From Candidatus Gastranaerophilales bacterium (GTDB lineage: Bacteria; Cyanobacteriota; Vampirovibrionia; Gastranaerophilales; Gastranaerophilaceae), in contig CALUPY010000003.1 of assembly GCA_944322755.1 (NCBI GenBank), positions 62,001 through 126,000 of the forward strand: a DNA stretch of 64,000 nt. The letters run 5' to 3'. Position 1 is the stretch's first letter; every line of letters starts with the position of its first letter. Both the position numbers and the translations under genes were made by a program. Positions 17,186 to 26,259 of the stretch are shown here, one piece after another. Below the pieces are notes generated by a model that saw only the letters and a list, made by a program, of their open reading frames with translations, did no database searches and was not told the DNA's origin.

Positions 17186-18463
17186 ATGTTTTTATTTTGT
17201 TTGCTTTATAACATTGTTTTGACGATATCGGCAATTATACTTTTGCCCGTAATTCTGATTGCTTTTTTAATAAAACCGAAACTCAGAGCCGGCTTTTTTA
17301 AAAAGCTCGGGTTTTATAATTTTAAAAAATTAAACAGAAACAAAAAGACCATTGTATTCCATGCAGTCTCTGTGGGCGAGACTAACGCTCTGGAAGCTCT
17401 CATAAAAAGAACAAGAAACGAGTTTCCCGACGCAAACATTATTCTCACCACAACGACGCGTACAGGTCAGGAAATTGCCCATAAAAAGCTTAAAGACACA
17501 GTGACAGAAATAACATACTTTCCCTATGACCTTGCGTTTTCTATCCTTTCATTTTTAAAAAATGCTAAACCGGATGTAATACTTATTGCAGAAACAGAAA
17601 TCTGGCCTGATTTTGTTTATATCTCAAACAAAATGAATATTCCCGTATACATAGTGAACGGGCGAATTTCTCCGCATTCCTACAACGGTTATAAAAAATT
17701 CTCATTTTTCTTCAAACCGGTTCTTAATCTGTACAAAGGCATTTTAATGCAGACGGAAGCTGACGCGCAAAGAATCAGAGATATAGGCGCAAACACTGAC
17801 AAGGTCGAGTGCATGGGCAATTTAAAATTCGATATAAACCAAAACATTGACGAAAAAGCAATTGAGGAGCTGAAAGAAGAATTACAGCCGTCAAGACTGA
17901 TTATCGCAGCCAGCACTCACAAAGGCGAAGATGAAATAATACTCAAGGCATTTACTGATATAAAAAAAGAATTTCCGGACACAAAAATGATGATTGCACC
18001 ACGTCATCCGGAGCGCTATGCACAGGTTGAAGAGCTCATAAAAAACACTGGTCTGCAATACGGAAAACGCAGCGCAAAAGACAATTTTTCCTCTAATGAT
18101 ATTATTATGCTCGACACAATGGGCGAGTTGATGAAAATGTTTTCAGTATGCGATTTTGCATTCATTGGCGGAAGCTTTTCAACAACCGGCGGACACAACC
18201 CGCTGGAGGCAAATATATGGGGCAAACCGGTTATTTCCGGAGACTGCGTTTTTAATTTTAAAGACATATACGCATATTTAACAAAAACAAAAGCAGCAAC
18301 TCTTGTGACTACAGGCGAAGAGCTTAAAACAGAAATGAAAAAACTTCTTTCTGACAGAACGTATTATGAAGCTGCATGTGCTGACGCGCTGAAAATATTT
18401 GAAGAAAACAGGGGTGCAGTAGATTTTGTGATAAATGTACTAAAAAACAATACCCGTCTTTAA
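17186..18463 (+). CDS. waaA: 3-deoxy-D-manno-octulosonic acid (Kdo) transferase
   Basis: 425 residues from ATG 17186; TTTGGAG lies 7 nt upstream. An N-terminal signal-anchor (FLFCLLYNIVLTISAIILLPVILIAFLI) is followed by the GT30 domain: HAVSVGETNALEALIKR, TTTTRTGQEIA, YFPYDLAFS, ETEIWPDFV, NGRISPHSYNGYKKF, AASTHKGEDEIIL, PRHPERYAQVEEL, and FIGGSFSTTGGHNPLEANIWGKPVI with the usual Gly-rich/Glu site. It adds Kdo to lipid A precursor on the cytoplasmic face of the inner membrane. Together with lptF/G it shows that this organism makes LPS. Confidence 0.93.
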   Translation: MFLFCLLYNIVLTISAIILLPVILIAFLIKPKLRAGFFKKLGFYNFKKLNRNKKTIVFHAVSVGETNALEALIKRTRNEFPDANIILTTTTRTGQEIAHKKLKDTVTEITYFPYDLAFSILSFLKNAKPDVILIAETEIWPDFVYISNKMNIPVYIVNGRISPHSYNGYKKFSFFFKPVLNLYKGILMQTEADAQRIRDIGANTDKVECMGNLKFDINQNIDEKAIEELKEELQPSRLIIAASTHKGEDEIILKAFTDIKKEFPDTKMMIAPRHPERYAQVEELIKNTGLQYGKRSAKDNFSSNDIIMLDTMGELMKMFSVCDFAFIGGSFSTTGGHNPLEANIWGKPVISGDCVFNFKDIYAYLTKTKAATLVTTGEELKTEMKKLLSDRTYYEAACADALKIFEENRGAVDFVINVLKNNTRL

Positions 18464-18565
18464 TTTACAAAAGGGCATCTGGTACGTTTTATACAGAAAA
18501 TTATACATTAATACAGTTGAAATATTGGGACTTATATACAAAATTTCACTAATAATGGGAAAAAT

Positions 18566-18680
18566 TGTCACCCTGAACTTGTTTGACCGCTTTTGCCAAA
18601 ATCTTTGATTTCGTGCAAAATGTCTGGTTTTCCACAGGGTCTTGTCTGTGGCAAGATTCCGAAACAAGTTCAGAATGACA
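18566..18680 (+). repeat. Inverted-repeat intergenic element (MITE-like)
   Basis: TGTCACCCTGAACTTGTTT (18566-18584) is nearly the reverse complement (17 of 19) of the sequence at 18662-18680. An internal hairpin CCACAG…CTGTGG lies between. There is no open frame and no transposase. It resembles the widespread short intergenic elements that carry a 'CTGAACTTGTTT' motif. It fills most of the 340-bp gap between waaA and the next gene. Confidence 0.6.
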
Positions 18681-18749
18681 TTATGTTCATCTCTTAATAA
18701 TATTTTGTGGAAACATATATACAACTCTCGAAATATTGTACAAAAAATT

Positions 18750-18778
18750 TTTACATCCCGATTAAAAAGTACTATAAT
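18750..18778 (+). promoter_or_regulatory. Sigma-70-type promoter
   Basis: TTTACA (18750-18755), 17 bp, TATAAT (18773-18778). Drives the small membrane protein, hydrolase and YhcH genes. Confidence 0.75.
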
Positions 18779-18808
18779 ATTTTTGTAGCAATTACGGAGT
18801 ATGAAAAA

Positions 18809-19003
18809 ATGATTAGATTAATTGTGATTATAGTTATTGCAGCTATTGGCTGGTTTGCATATACAAACTGGGGAAGCATGACAAAAAATGTCAATATGGA
18901 AAAATCAGAAAACGCCATCAAACAGGAAAAAACTATTCAAAGAGTAATAAATACAAGAAACAATGACGCAGCTGCAACAGACGAAGTTAAAGAAAGATTC
19001 TAA
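18809..19003 (+). CDS. Small single-pass membrane protein
   Basis: 64 residues from ATG 18809, with ACGGAG about 10 nt upstream. The first 18 residues (MIRLIVIIVIAAIGWFAY) form one membrane helix. The remainder is a soluble, Lys/Asn/Glu-rich tail (NMEKSENAIKQEKTIQRVINTRNN). No known family recognised. The frame extends upstream to 18707, but that part contains the promoter. It overlaps the next gene by 41 nt. Confidence 0.65.
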   Translation: MIRLIVIIVIAAIGWFAYTNWGSMTKNVNMEKSENAIKQEKTIQRVINTRNNDAAATDEVKERF

Positions 19004-19721
19004 AACTCTAAAAACCGCTGACAACATAAATATTTCCTTAAACCACTACAAATCAGACAGAGAAAGTGTGGTGATAATTTGTCATGGCTGGTTTATGACA
19101 AAGGACTCAAAAGCCTTTTCTCTGCTTTCAGAGGAACTGGCAAAGTATTTTGACGTAATCTGTTTTGATTTTCGCGGGCATGGAAAAAGCAGCGGTTTCT
19201 ACACATTCAGCGCAAAAGAAGAAAACGACCTTTCCGCAGTGGCAGATTATGCAAAAAACTGCGGTTACAGAAATATTCACCTGCTCGGGTTTTCAATGGG
19301 CGGTGCACAGGTTTTGAACTTTGCGCAGCATAAGGATGTCACATCAGTCATTGCTGTCAGCGCACCTGCGGATTTTTCAAAAATAGAAAACCACGTATGG
19401 AAGCCCGAAGCCTGGATTCCGACGCTGTTTAAAAAGTTTGAACCCGCAAGATGGTGTTCAATCCGCCCCGGCTCGCTCTTTTTAAAGAAAACAGCGCCGC
19501 TTAGTGTTGTACAAAATATTGACTGTCCTGTATTATTTCTGCTCGGAGAAAGGGATCCGGTTGTCTATCCGTGGCACACAAAGGCTCTTTTTGATAAAGC
19601 TGTCTGCACAAAAAAAATAGAAATTTTTGAAAAAGGAAAACATGCAGAAGATTTGTTCCTCGAAGACAGGGAAAGATTTTTGAAGATATGCGTGAATTGG
19701 ATTAAGGAGAACGAAAAATGA
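18963..19721 (+). CDS. Alpha/beta hydrolase
   Basis: 252 residues. VVIICHGWFMTKDS is the oxyanion strand-loop, FDVICFDFRGHGKSSG the next beta strand, and LLGFSMGGAQV the nucleophile elbow with Ser in G-F-S-M-G. LGERDPVVYPWHTKAL gives the acid Asp, and GKHAEDLF the catalytic His. No signal peptide. Probably a cytoplasmic esterase or acyl hydrolase; the substrate cannot be told. The start overlaps the preceding small gene by 41 nt, and the stop overlaps the next start by 4 nt. Confidence 0.83.
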   Translation: MTQLQQTKLKKDSKTLKTADNINISLNHYKSDRESVVIICHGWFMTKDSKAFSLLSEELAKYFDVICFDFRGHGKSSGFYTFSAKEENDLSAVADYAKNCGYRNIHLLGFSMGGAQVLNFAQHKDVTSVIAVSAPADFSKIENHVWKPEAWIPTLFKKFEPARWCSIRPGSLFLKKTAPLSVVQNIDCPVLFLLGERDPVVYPWHTKALFDKAVCTKKIEIFEKGKHAEDLFLEDRERFLKICVNWIKENEK

Positions 19722-20170
19722 TTATAGACAAACTAAAAAATTCAGATACATATTACACGCTCGGCGAAAGATTCAAAACAGCTTTTGAATACTTAAAAAA
19801 TACGGATATAAATAAATTAGAAAACGGAAAATACGAAATAGACGGCGAAAATATTTTTGTGTCAGTACAAGACTATGAGACAAAACCTATTGAAAACGGA
19901 AGATGGGAAGCGCACAGAAAATATGCAGATATCCAGTTTTTGGCAAAAGGCTCAGAACAACTTGGCTATACAGATACAGAATCGCTCGAGCAGGAAACTG
20001 AATATGACAGTGATAACGATATTATTTTTCTAAAAGGCAGCGGTCAGTTCGCAAAAGCACAGGCCGGTGATTTTCTGGTCTTCTTCCCAAACGACGCGCA
20101 CATGCCCTGCATAAGCACAGAAAAACCGGCGTATGTAAAAAAAGCTGTGGTAAAAATAAAATTGGATTGA
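19718..20170 (+). CDS. YhcH/YjgK/YiaL family protein
   Basis: 150 residues, the full length of the family. Signatures are WEAHRKYADIQFLAKGSEQLGY (metal-site His/Glu region), ENIFVSVQDYETKP, FLKGSGQFAKAQAGDFLVFFPNDAHMPC and KKAVVKIKLD. Members are cupin-like and include E. coli TabA (biofilm) and YiaL; several are linked to sialic-acid or ketose catabolism. The exact substrate is unclear. Its ATG overlaps the hydrolase stop (ATGA). Confidence 0.88.
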   Translation: MIIDKLKNSDTYYTLGERFKTAFEYLKNTDINKLENGKYEIDGENIFVSVQDYETKPIENGRWEAHRKYADIQFLAKGSEQLGYTDTESLEQETEYDSDNDIIFLKGSGQFAKAQAGDFLVFFPNDAHMPCISTEKPAYVKKAVVKIKLD

Positions 20171-20293
20171 CAGCACTAATTACATAAAATAATATTGCTG
20201 CTTATGATACCTTTAAGGCAGCTCTTGAACAGACCTGTTGTTTGTGGGAATATAGCAGTAAGGAATTGAGGAAAAAGAAAGTAAGGTAAAGTT

Positions 20294-22750
20294 ATGCGAA
20301 TTTCATTAGAGTGGCTGAACGAATATATTGATTTAACGGATATTGAACCTGAGAGAATCGCCCATGAACTAACAATGAGCGGTCTTGAGGTCGAAGAAAC
20401 AGAAAAAATCGGTGCAAAATTTACGAATATAATCACTGCACAAATCAAAAAAATCGACCAGCACCCTAACGCAGATAAACTTCATCTTGTCACTGTAGAC
20501 CTTGGCAATACCGAAAAAACAGTAGTTTGCGGCGCGCAAAACATTGAAGAAGGACAAATCATTCCCTACGCCTCTGTCGGCTCAAAAGTTTTAAACAGAA
20601 AAACAGGCGAGCAGTTCGAACTTACTCCCGCAAAAATCAGAGGGGTCGAATCCCAGGGCATGCTCTGCTCCCAGGATGAACTCGGACTGGAAGGTCTGCA
20701 GGAAGAAGACGGTATTCTTATCCTAAACAGATTGTACAAAGACTTAAAACTCGGTGAACCTCTGGAAAAAGTACTCGATATAAAAGAAGATATAGTATTT
20801 GACGTTGCTCCTACAGCAAACCGCGGGGATGAAATGTCTGTAATAGGTGTTGCAAGGGAACTTTCTGCAATATTTAACAAAAAGCTGAACTTCTCTCCGC
20901 TTCAAGATACAGAAAACAGAAAAGCAGCAGATTTTAAAGTTGAAATTATAGATGAAGATACCTGCAAATACTATTCTTTAGGACTTTTAAAAGATGTTGT
21001 CATAAAACCCTCTCCGCAGTGGATGCAAAGAAGACTCATTGCTTGCGGAATAAGAGCTATAAATAACATCGTTGACATAACAAACTACGTGCTTCTTGAA
21101 TACGGAAACCCTCTTCACGCATTTGATATGGACAAATTAAACGGATATCTCTGCGTCAGACGTGCAAAAGAAGGCGAAAAACTCACCACGTTGGACGGCG
21201 TTGAAAGAAATTTAACTCATGACACGGTACTTATCGCAACAAAAGAAAAAGGCGTGTGTGCAGCAGGTGTTTTTGGCGGAGAAAACAGTGAAGTTGATGA
21301 AAATACGAAAAATATCGCGCTGGAATCAGCATATTTTACCCCTGCAACAAACCGCCGCTCCGCAAGAAGCATAGGATACAGAAGTGAAGCCAGCGCAAGA
21401 TATGAACGCGGAGTCGATATAGAGTCAACAAAACCAGCTCTGCTTAGAGCAATGCAGCTTATGGTCGAACTGGCTGACGCTAAAGTAGACGGTATAGTCG
21501 AAACCGGCAAAAATAAGCTGGATGACATAGATATTACACTGAGATTTGCCCAGATAAAAAGGATTCTCGGGTCTGAAATAGAAAAGGAAAGATGCATAGA
21601 GATTGCACAGAGACTAGGTTTCGAGCTGCTGGGAAAAAATGATGTCGCCGCAAAATTCAGAGTGCCTTCATTCAGAGCCAACGATGTATACAGAGAAATA
21701 GATTTGATTGAAGAAATTTCCAGAATCTACGGCTATGACAAGTTTGCGCCGACACTCCCTAAAAATACCCAGTCACCTGAAATTACCAATGAATCCCGCG
21801 TATTGAAACAAATTCATAATATGTTTCTCGGCAGCGGTTTCTATGAAGCGGTCACTTCCTCTCTTGTCGGTACTCCTATTTACAAAGAGTTTTCTGTAGC
21901 GTTCGATGAAGAAAAAGCAGTTAAGGTTCAAAATCCGCAGAGCGAAGACCACACAATGCTCAGAGAAACCCTTATTGCCAACATCCTTAACACTGTTAAA
22001 TACAACCTCTCTAATGGGCAAAAAAATGTTTGGATTTATGAAATCGGCAAGACTTACATGATAGAAAAACCTGCTGATGAAAAATATACGGGCGTAAGAG
22101 AGTGCAGGATGATTGCCGGCGCTGTTACAGGAACTCTCGAAAATGCAAAGTGGACAAAAAGACCCGAGCCTGATTTCTTTTTCATAAAAGGCATAATGGA
22201 AAATCTTTTTGCGCTGCTGGGTGTTGAAAACAGGATACAGTACAGACCCGCCGCTGACAAAGAGTTTCTCCATCCGGGAAAAAGTGCAAAAATTATGCTT
22301 TTAGGAAAACAGCCCGAAGAAATCGGTTATTTCGGCGAAGTTCATCCGATTTTGAAAGACAAAGAAAAATTCCTGCAGGATGTTTATGTTTTTGAAATTA
22401 ATCTTGAAAAACTTTTGGCAGCGCTGCACTGCTCTACACCACGATACAAAAAACTTTCTCAGTTCCCTGAAGTTCAGAGAGATTTAGCTTTCATAGTTCC
22501 GGAGAAGGTTAATCACGAAGAAATTTCAAAAATTATTAAAAAGGCTGTCAAAAATAATCTCTACAACGGACAGGAGCTGTTTGACGTCTATCAGGGCGAA
22601 CACGTAAAAGACGGGTTCAAAAGCGTTGCCTACAGAATAAAACTGCAGGACAAAGAAGCTACTCTGACAGATGAAACAGTTGAAGAACAGATGAATTCAA
22701 TCAGAGAAGCTTTGAAAAAATCTGTTCCCGAGCTGAGTTTTAGAGAATAA
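20294..22750 (+). CDS. pheT: Phenylalanyl-tRNA synthetase beta subunit
   Basis: 818 residues, full length. It starts RISLEWLNEYIDLTDIEPERIAHELTMSGLEVE. A tRNA-binding (EMAP-like) domain at about 40-150 contains HPNADKLHLVTVDLG and GVESQGMLCSQDELGL. A B3/4 editing region (TNYVLLEYGNPLHAFDMDKL), B5 domain, catalytic-core-like region and C-terminal FDX-ACB domain (FPEVQRDLAFIVPE) follow. It forms the alpha2-beta2 enzyme with PheS, but pheS is not adjacent, contrary to the common pheST order. AAGTAAGG lies before the ATG. Confidence 0.96.
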   Translation: MRISLEWLNEYIDLTDIEPERIAHELTMSGLEVEETEKIGAKFTNIITAQIKKIDQHPNADKLHLVTVDLGNTEKTVVCGAQNIEEGQIIPYASVGSKVLNRKTGEQFELTPAKIRGVESQGMLCSQDELGLEGLQEEDGILILNRLYKDLKLGEPLEKVLDIKEDIVFDVAPTANRGDEMSVIGVARELSAIFNKKLNFSPLQDTENRKAADFKVEIIDEDTCKYYSLGLLKDVVIKPSPQWMQRRLIACGIRAINNIVDITNYVLLEYGNPLHAFDMDKLNGYLCVRRAKEGEKLTTLDGVERNLTHDTVLIATKEKGVCAAGVFGGENSEVDENTKNIALESAYFTPATNRRSARSIGYRSEASARYERGVDIESTKPALLRAMQLMVELADAKVDGIVETGKNKLDDIDITLRFAQIKRILGSEIEKERCIEIAQRLGFELLGKNDVAAKFRVPSFRANDVYREIDLIEEISRIYGYDKFAPTLPKNTQSPEITNESRVLKQIHNMFLGSGFYEAVTSSLVGTPIYKEFSVAFDEEKAVKVQNPQSEDHTMLRETLIANILNTVKYNLSNGQKNVWIYEIGKTYMIEKPADEKYTGVRECRMIAGAVTGTLENAKWTKRPEPDFFFIKGIMENLFALLGVENRIQYRPAADKEFLHPGKSAKIMLLGKQPEEIGYFGEVHPILKDKEKFLQDVYVFEINLEKLLAALHCSTPRYKKLSQFPEVQRDLAFIVPEKVNHEEISKIIKKAVKNNLYNGQELFDVYQGEHVKDGFKSVAYRIKLQDKEATLTDETVEEQMNSIREALKKSVPELSFRE

Positions 22751-22806
22751 ATCGCGCAAATTTTTTTCTTTAGCGCCGTTAGTATGAAAAAAGGAGAGGT
22801 AAAATT

Positions 22807-24216
22807 ATGTCAAAAATTTATAAAATCAGCTTCGGCGCAGTAAAAGAAAGTCATAAGAAATATCCAGCAAAGAGAGAAAACACAATGTTTTCCCCCTCAA
22901 TGCAGTCTGACACTTTTGAATATTCAAAACATCCGAAAAAAACCGGCGTACTAAAAAATACACTGGCAGCAATAGCCCTGTCACTGGGTCTTTCTGCCAC
23001 ACCGCTAACAGCTAATGCCCAGCAGTACAAAGTCATAACAACGTCTGACTGGGTTGTCGGCAAAACAACGAGCGACAAAAGCGTTTACGGACTCGCAAAA
23101 CGTTTCAATATGACTCCCGAAAAATTCAGCGAGACTTTTGATGTTCCGCTGGACGGCGTAAAACGCGGGTACGTATTTAAGGTTCCGTCACACAAAGTTG
23201 ACAACGGCGAAACGCTCTCGTCAATTGCTAAATTATACAAAATGGACGTTAAACTGCTTGCGCAAATAAATGACATTGACCTTAGAAAAGATGCAGCACT
23301 AACACCAGGCGAGTATATTTTCATACTTCCGAACGCCTATCCGGGAAAAACAGCTGGAAAAAATTCATCTAAAACTACAAAAAAATCATCCGTCACAGCT
23401 GACAATGCGAACAAAACCATTTACACCTCCACAGGCAAAAAATGGACAGTAAGCTCACTTCACGAACATGTACAAAATACTGCTCTTGAAAACGGCAGAC
23501 CGGCAAACAGACCGCTCCCGCCAGTTAACAAAAACAGCAGAATTGCAGCTGAGGTAAAAATCTACAAGCCAGCAGGCAACGGAAAACTCAGTGAAAAAAC
23601 TATTATAATTAACACGGGGCACGGTTACAAAGCTAACGGAGAGTTTGATGCAGGCAGCAGCAATGCCGTACTTGCGCAAAACAAAGACGGAAAAATAGTT
23701 GAAACTACGAATTTCATCGGAAACAGAGGCAAGGCGCTCGAGGAATGGAAAGTCAACAGGGACTTGGGCCTCGATATAGCAGAAAATCTCTGCAAACAAG
23801 GTGCTAAAGTAGTTTTTATATCAGGTGACGAAAACCTTGCAGAAAGAGAAATCCGAAACACAAAAGCTGATATGCTAATCAGCCTGCACAGCAACTCGGA
23901 TGAAAATGACACGGGTATTCAAATACTTTACAACATCCGAGGCGGATTGGACAAAAAAGACAAACAGCTTGCGGATGAACTCCAAAGCTGCTTTGAATCG
24001 AGTTCGAGACTGAGAGGACTCAATGAACAAAAAGGCCGCTCCATAGATGTTTTAAGTTCATCAAAGCTGAAAACGCTTTCTATTCCTGCTGTTATGATAG
24101 AAACAGGAAATCTTCAAAACAAAAAAGATATTCAAAATCTGAATGCAGGATATTTTACAAAAGCCCTTACAACGCAGATAGCAAAGGGAATTGTTGAATA
24201 TTTTGAAAAATATTAA
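22807..24216 (+). CDS. LysM-containing N-acetylmuramoyl-L-alanine amidase
   Basis: 469 residues. An unusual 47-residue N-terminal extension (IYKISFGAVKESHKK…) precedes a signal-like hydrophobic segment (LKNTLAAIALSLGLSATPLTANAQQ). Two LysM-type repeats follow at about 85-175 (VYGLAKRFNMTPEKFSE… and VDNGETLSSIAKLYKMDVKLLAQIND). The C-terminal Amidase_3 domain (about 260-469) has IIINTGHGYKANGEFDAGSSN, LISLHSNS and MIETGNLQNKKD as zinc and catalytic sites. It should cleave the amide between MurNAc and the stem peptide in the periplasm. AAGGAGAGG lies before the ATG. Confidence 0.88.
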   Translation: MSKIYKISFGAVKESHKKYPAKRENTMFSPSMQSDTFEYSKHPKKTGVLKNTLAAIALSLGLSATPLTANAQQYKVITTSDWVVGKTTSDKSVYGLAKRFNMTPEKFSETFDVPLDGVKRGYVFKVPSHKVDNGETLSSIAKLYKMDVKLLAQINDIDLRKDAALTPGEYIFILPNAYPGKTAGKNSSKTTKKSSVTADNANKTIYTSTGKKWTVSSLHEHVQNTALENGRPANRPLPPVNKNSRIAAEVKIYKPAGNGKLSEKTIIINTGHGYKANGEFDAGSSNAVLAQNKDGKIVETTNFIGNRGKALEEWKVNRDLGLDIAENLCKQGAKVVFISGDENLAEREIRNTKADMLISLHSNSDENDTGIQILYNIRGGLDKKDKQLADELQSCFESSSRLRGLNEQKGRSIDVLSSSKLKTLSIPAVMIETGNLQNKKDIQNLNAGYFTKALTTQIAKGIVEYFEKY

Positions 24217-24225
24217 TTTAACCTC

Positions 24226-24254
24226 TTTTCATTAGCATGCAATGAAGCTATAAT
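24226..24254 (+). promoter_or_regulatory. Promoter placed for a leaderless mRNA
   Basis: TTTTCA (24226-24231), 17 bp, TATAAT (24249-24254), then 6 nt to the ATG at 24261. No Shine-Dalgarno sequence is present. Confidence 0.5.
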
Positions 24255-24260
24255 ATTTTT

Positions 24261-25487
24261 ATGGATATAGAATTAGAGGTCAAAAATTTAACATCAAAGG
24301 ACGAAAAGCAGGCGCAAAAAGCAGCCCGGCTTCTATTGGATAGCGGCGATGCTGAAATGTACAGAGCGCTTGTGCAAAAAAGCAGCTTTTTGTTTGATTT
24401 TGTTAAACAAAATGTAAACAAAAGACTCTCTGCAGCTTTGAATGAAAAAAATTATAAAAATCTGTTTAAATTTTTGAAAACGTACAGTCCTGATTACGAA
24501 GATTTTATAGCCTCATCACTGGCAAAATATGCTGACGAAGATTTAACTGATGAAATTTTTGAACTGCTTCAAAACGGCACGGAAAGCGAAAAAATTTATG
24601 CTGCAAAATATTTTTCGTACATTCCTGATACTATTGCCGCAGAAAGTCTTTCAGATTACGCTTTTTCTGACAATGAAGCCCTTGCGTTCAACGCAGCACA
24701 GGCGCTTGGCAAGATGGACAGCAAAGACTCCTTTGAAAAAGCAATGTCAATGCTGAAAGAAGATGACGATTTTAAAAAACTTGAGGCAGTAAAATTTCTG
24801 GTTGCCTATGGTGACAAAAACGCTGTTCTCCCTGTGCTCGAAGCCCTAAAATCGAGCGCAATGCCCGAGAATATAGCTGGCGAGCTTCCTTTTCTGGAGC
24901 CGCTTGCAGAGATTATAGAAAACAGACCCACGGAACTTGCGCTGCACTGCGTTTATTACATTCTGTCCGGTCTAACTGAAATCCTCCCGCTGGCTCAGGT
25001 TTTCGATTTTGAGCTTTATGACGTGCTTTCAGGATTAATCGAAAAGAACAAAACAGAAAAGAATAGTCAGATTTCGGCAGTACTGCTGAAATCACTGTCG
25101 CAGTTCAGCACCATCTGTGAAATCGAAAGCTACACTTTCGATGAAGACAAAAATACAAAACAGGAATTAAATGCAATTTATGATTTACTGAAAAATCAGC
25201 CAGCGCAGTTCTGGAATGAACAGAAAAGTCTAATATTGAATGAACTTGAACAGGACAGAATACGTGTTTTACAGGCATTGGGCATTATTTCCGAGTTCAA
25301 ACCCGAAAATGCATATGAACATCTGAAAAAGCTGTTGGCTGCAGACGATGAAATAGTTCTTTGCGAAACAGTTTCTGCTCTAAAATCTACGGGCAGGCTC
25401 AGGGATGTTTCAAAAGATGAAATATTAGCAAAAATTAAAAGCGAAAACATAAAAGCAATAATTTTAAACATGTTTGTATTAACATGA
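24261..25487 (+). CDS. HEAT-repeat-like protein
   Basis: 408 residues, almost entirely helical, no signal or membrane segment. HEAT/PBS-lyase-like units are visible, for example DEALAFNAAQALGKMDSKDSFEKAMSML, DDFKKLEAVKFLVAYGDKNAVLPVLEAL and DDEIVLCETVSALKSTGRLRDVS. These are helical solenoids that usually act as protein-binding scaffolds. No catalytic motif. The next gene, tatD, starts 4 nt after the stop, so the two are cotranscribed. Function unknown. Confidence 0.75.
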   Translation: MDIELEVKNLTSKDEKQAQKAARLLLDSGDAEMYRALVQKSSFLFDFVKQNVNKRLSAALNEKNYKNLFKFLKTYSPDYEDFIASSLAKYADEDLTDEIFELLQNGTESEKIYAAKYFSYIPDTIAAESLSDYAFSDNEALAFNAAQALGKMDSKDSFEKAMSMLKEDDDFKKLEAVKFLVAYGDKNAVLPVLEALKSSAMPENIAGELPFLEPLAEIIENRPTELALHCVYYILSGLTEILPLAQVFDFELYDVLSGLIEKNKTEKNSQISAVLLKSLSQFSTICEIESYTFDEDKNTKQELNAIYDLLKNQPAQFWNEQKSLILNELEQDRIRVLQALGIISEFKPENAYEHLKKLLAADDEIVLCETVSALKSTGRLRDVSKDEILAKIKSENIKAIILNMFVLT

Positions 25488-25491
25488 TTTT

Positions 25492-26259
25492 ATGCTGATT
25501 GATACGCATGCACATATTGACATGGATGACTATTCTGATGACTTTTCGGAAATGCTGAAAAGAGCGGAAGAAAATGCGGTGCAAAAAATTATTATTCCCG
25601 GGGTTGAACCCGCAGGATTTGCGCGCATTTTTGAACTCACTGAAAAATATAAAAATATCTACGGCTGTGTGGGCGTACATCCTGAAGAACCTGATTTCTA
25701 CGATGATGAAGCAGAAGAAAAAATCAAATATTACCTGAAAAAGCCCAAAATAGTAGCAGCAGGCGAAATAGGACTCGACTACTACTGGGACAAAAGCAGG
25801 ATTGAGCGCCAGAAAGAAATTTTCGAAAAACAAATCTATCTTGCAAAAGAAGCAGGAAAACCTGTAGTCGTGCATGACAGAGAGGCGCATCAGGATACAT
25901 TTGAAATTCTAAAAAAAACCGGAGCAAAGGAAACAGGCGTCGTTATGCACTGTTTTTCGGGAAGTCCTGAATTTGCACTGCAGTGCGTAAAAGAAGGATT
26001 TTACATAGCGCTCGGCGGAGTCGTCACGTTTAAAAATGCAAAGAAAATGAAAGAGGTTGCACAGGCTGTACCGCTTGAAAACCTACTTGTTGAAACCGAT
26101 TCGCCCTATCTTACGCCCGTACCCTACCGAGGCAAACGTAATGAGCCCTCTTATGTAAAATATTCGGCAGAAGAAATTGCAAAACTGAGAAACATTTCTT
26201 TTTCCGAAATATCTGATGCAACAACAAAAAATGCACTGAAAGTTTTTCACATAGAATGA
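25492..26259 (+). CDS. tatD: TatD-family metal-dependent deoxyribonuclease
   Basis: 255 residues. Metal-binding motifs of the amidohydrolase-type barrel: IDTHAHIDMDDY at the N-terminus, GVHPEEPDFY, AAGEIGLDYYWDK (Glu ligand), PVVVHDREAH, VVMHCFSGS and LLVETDSPYLTPVPYRGKRNEPSYV near the C-terminus. It acts as a 3'-5' exonuclease on DNA in repair or turnover. The stop overlaps the tlyA start by 4 nt. Confidence 0.94.
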   Translation: MLIDTHAHIDMDDYSDDFSEMLKRAEENAVQKIIIPGVEPAGFARIFELTEKYKNIYGCVGVHPEEPDFYDDEAEEKIKYYLKKPKIVAAGEIGLDYYWDKSRIERQKEIFEKQIYLAKEAGKPVVVHDREAHQDTFEILKKTGAKETGVVMHCFSGSPEFALQCVKEGFYIALGGVVTFKNAKKMKEVAQAVPLENLLVETDSPYLTPVPYRGKRNEPSYVKYSAEEIAKLRNISFSEISDATTKNALKVFHIE

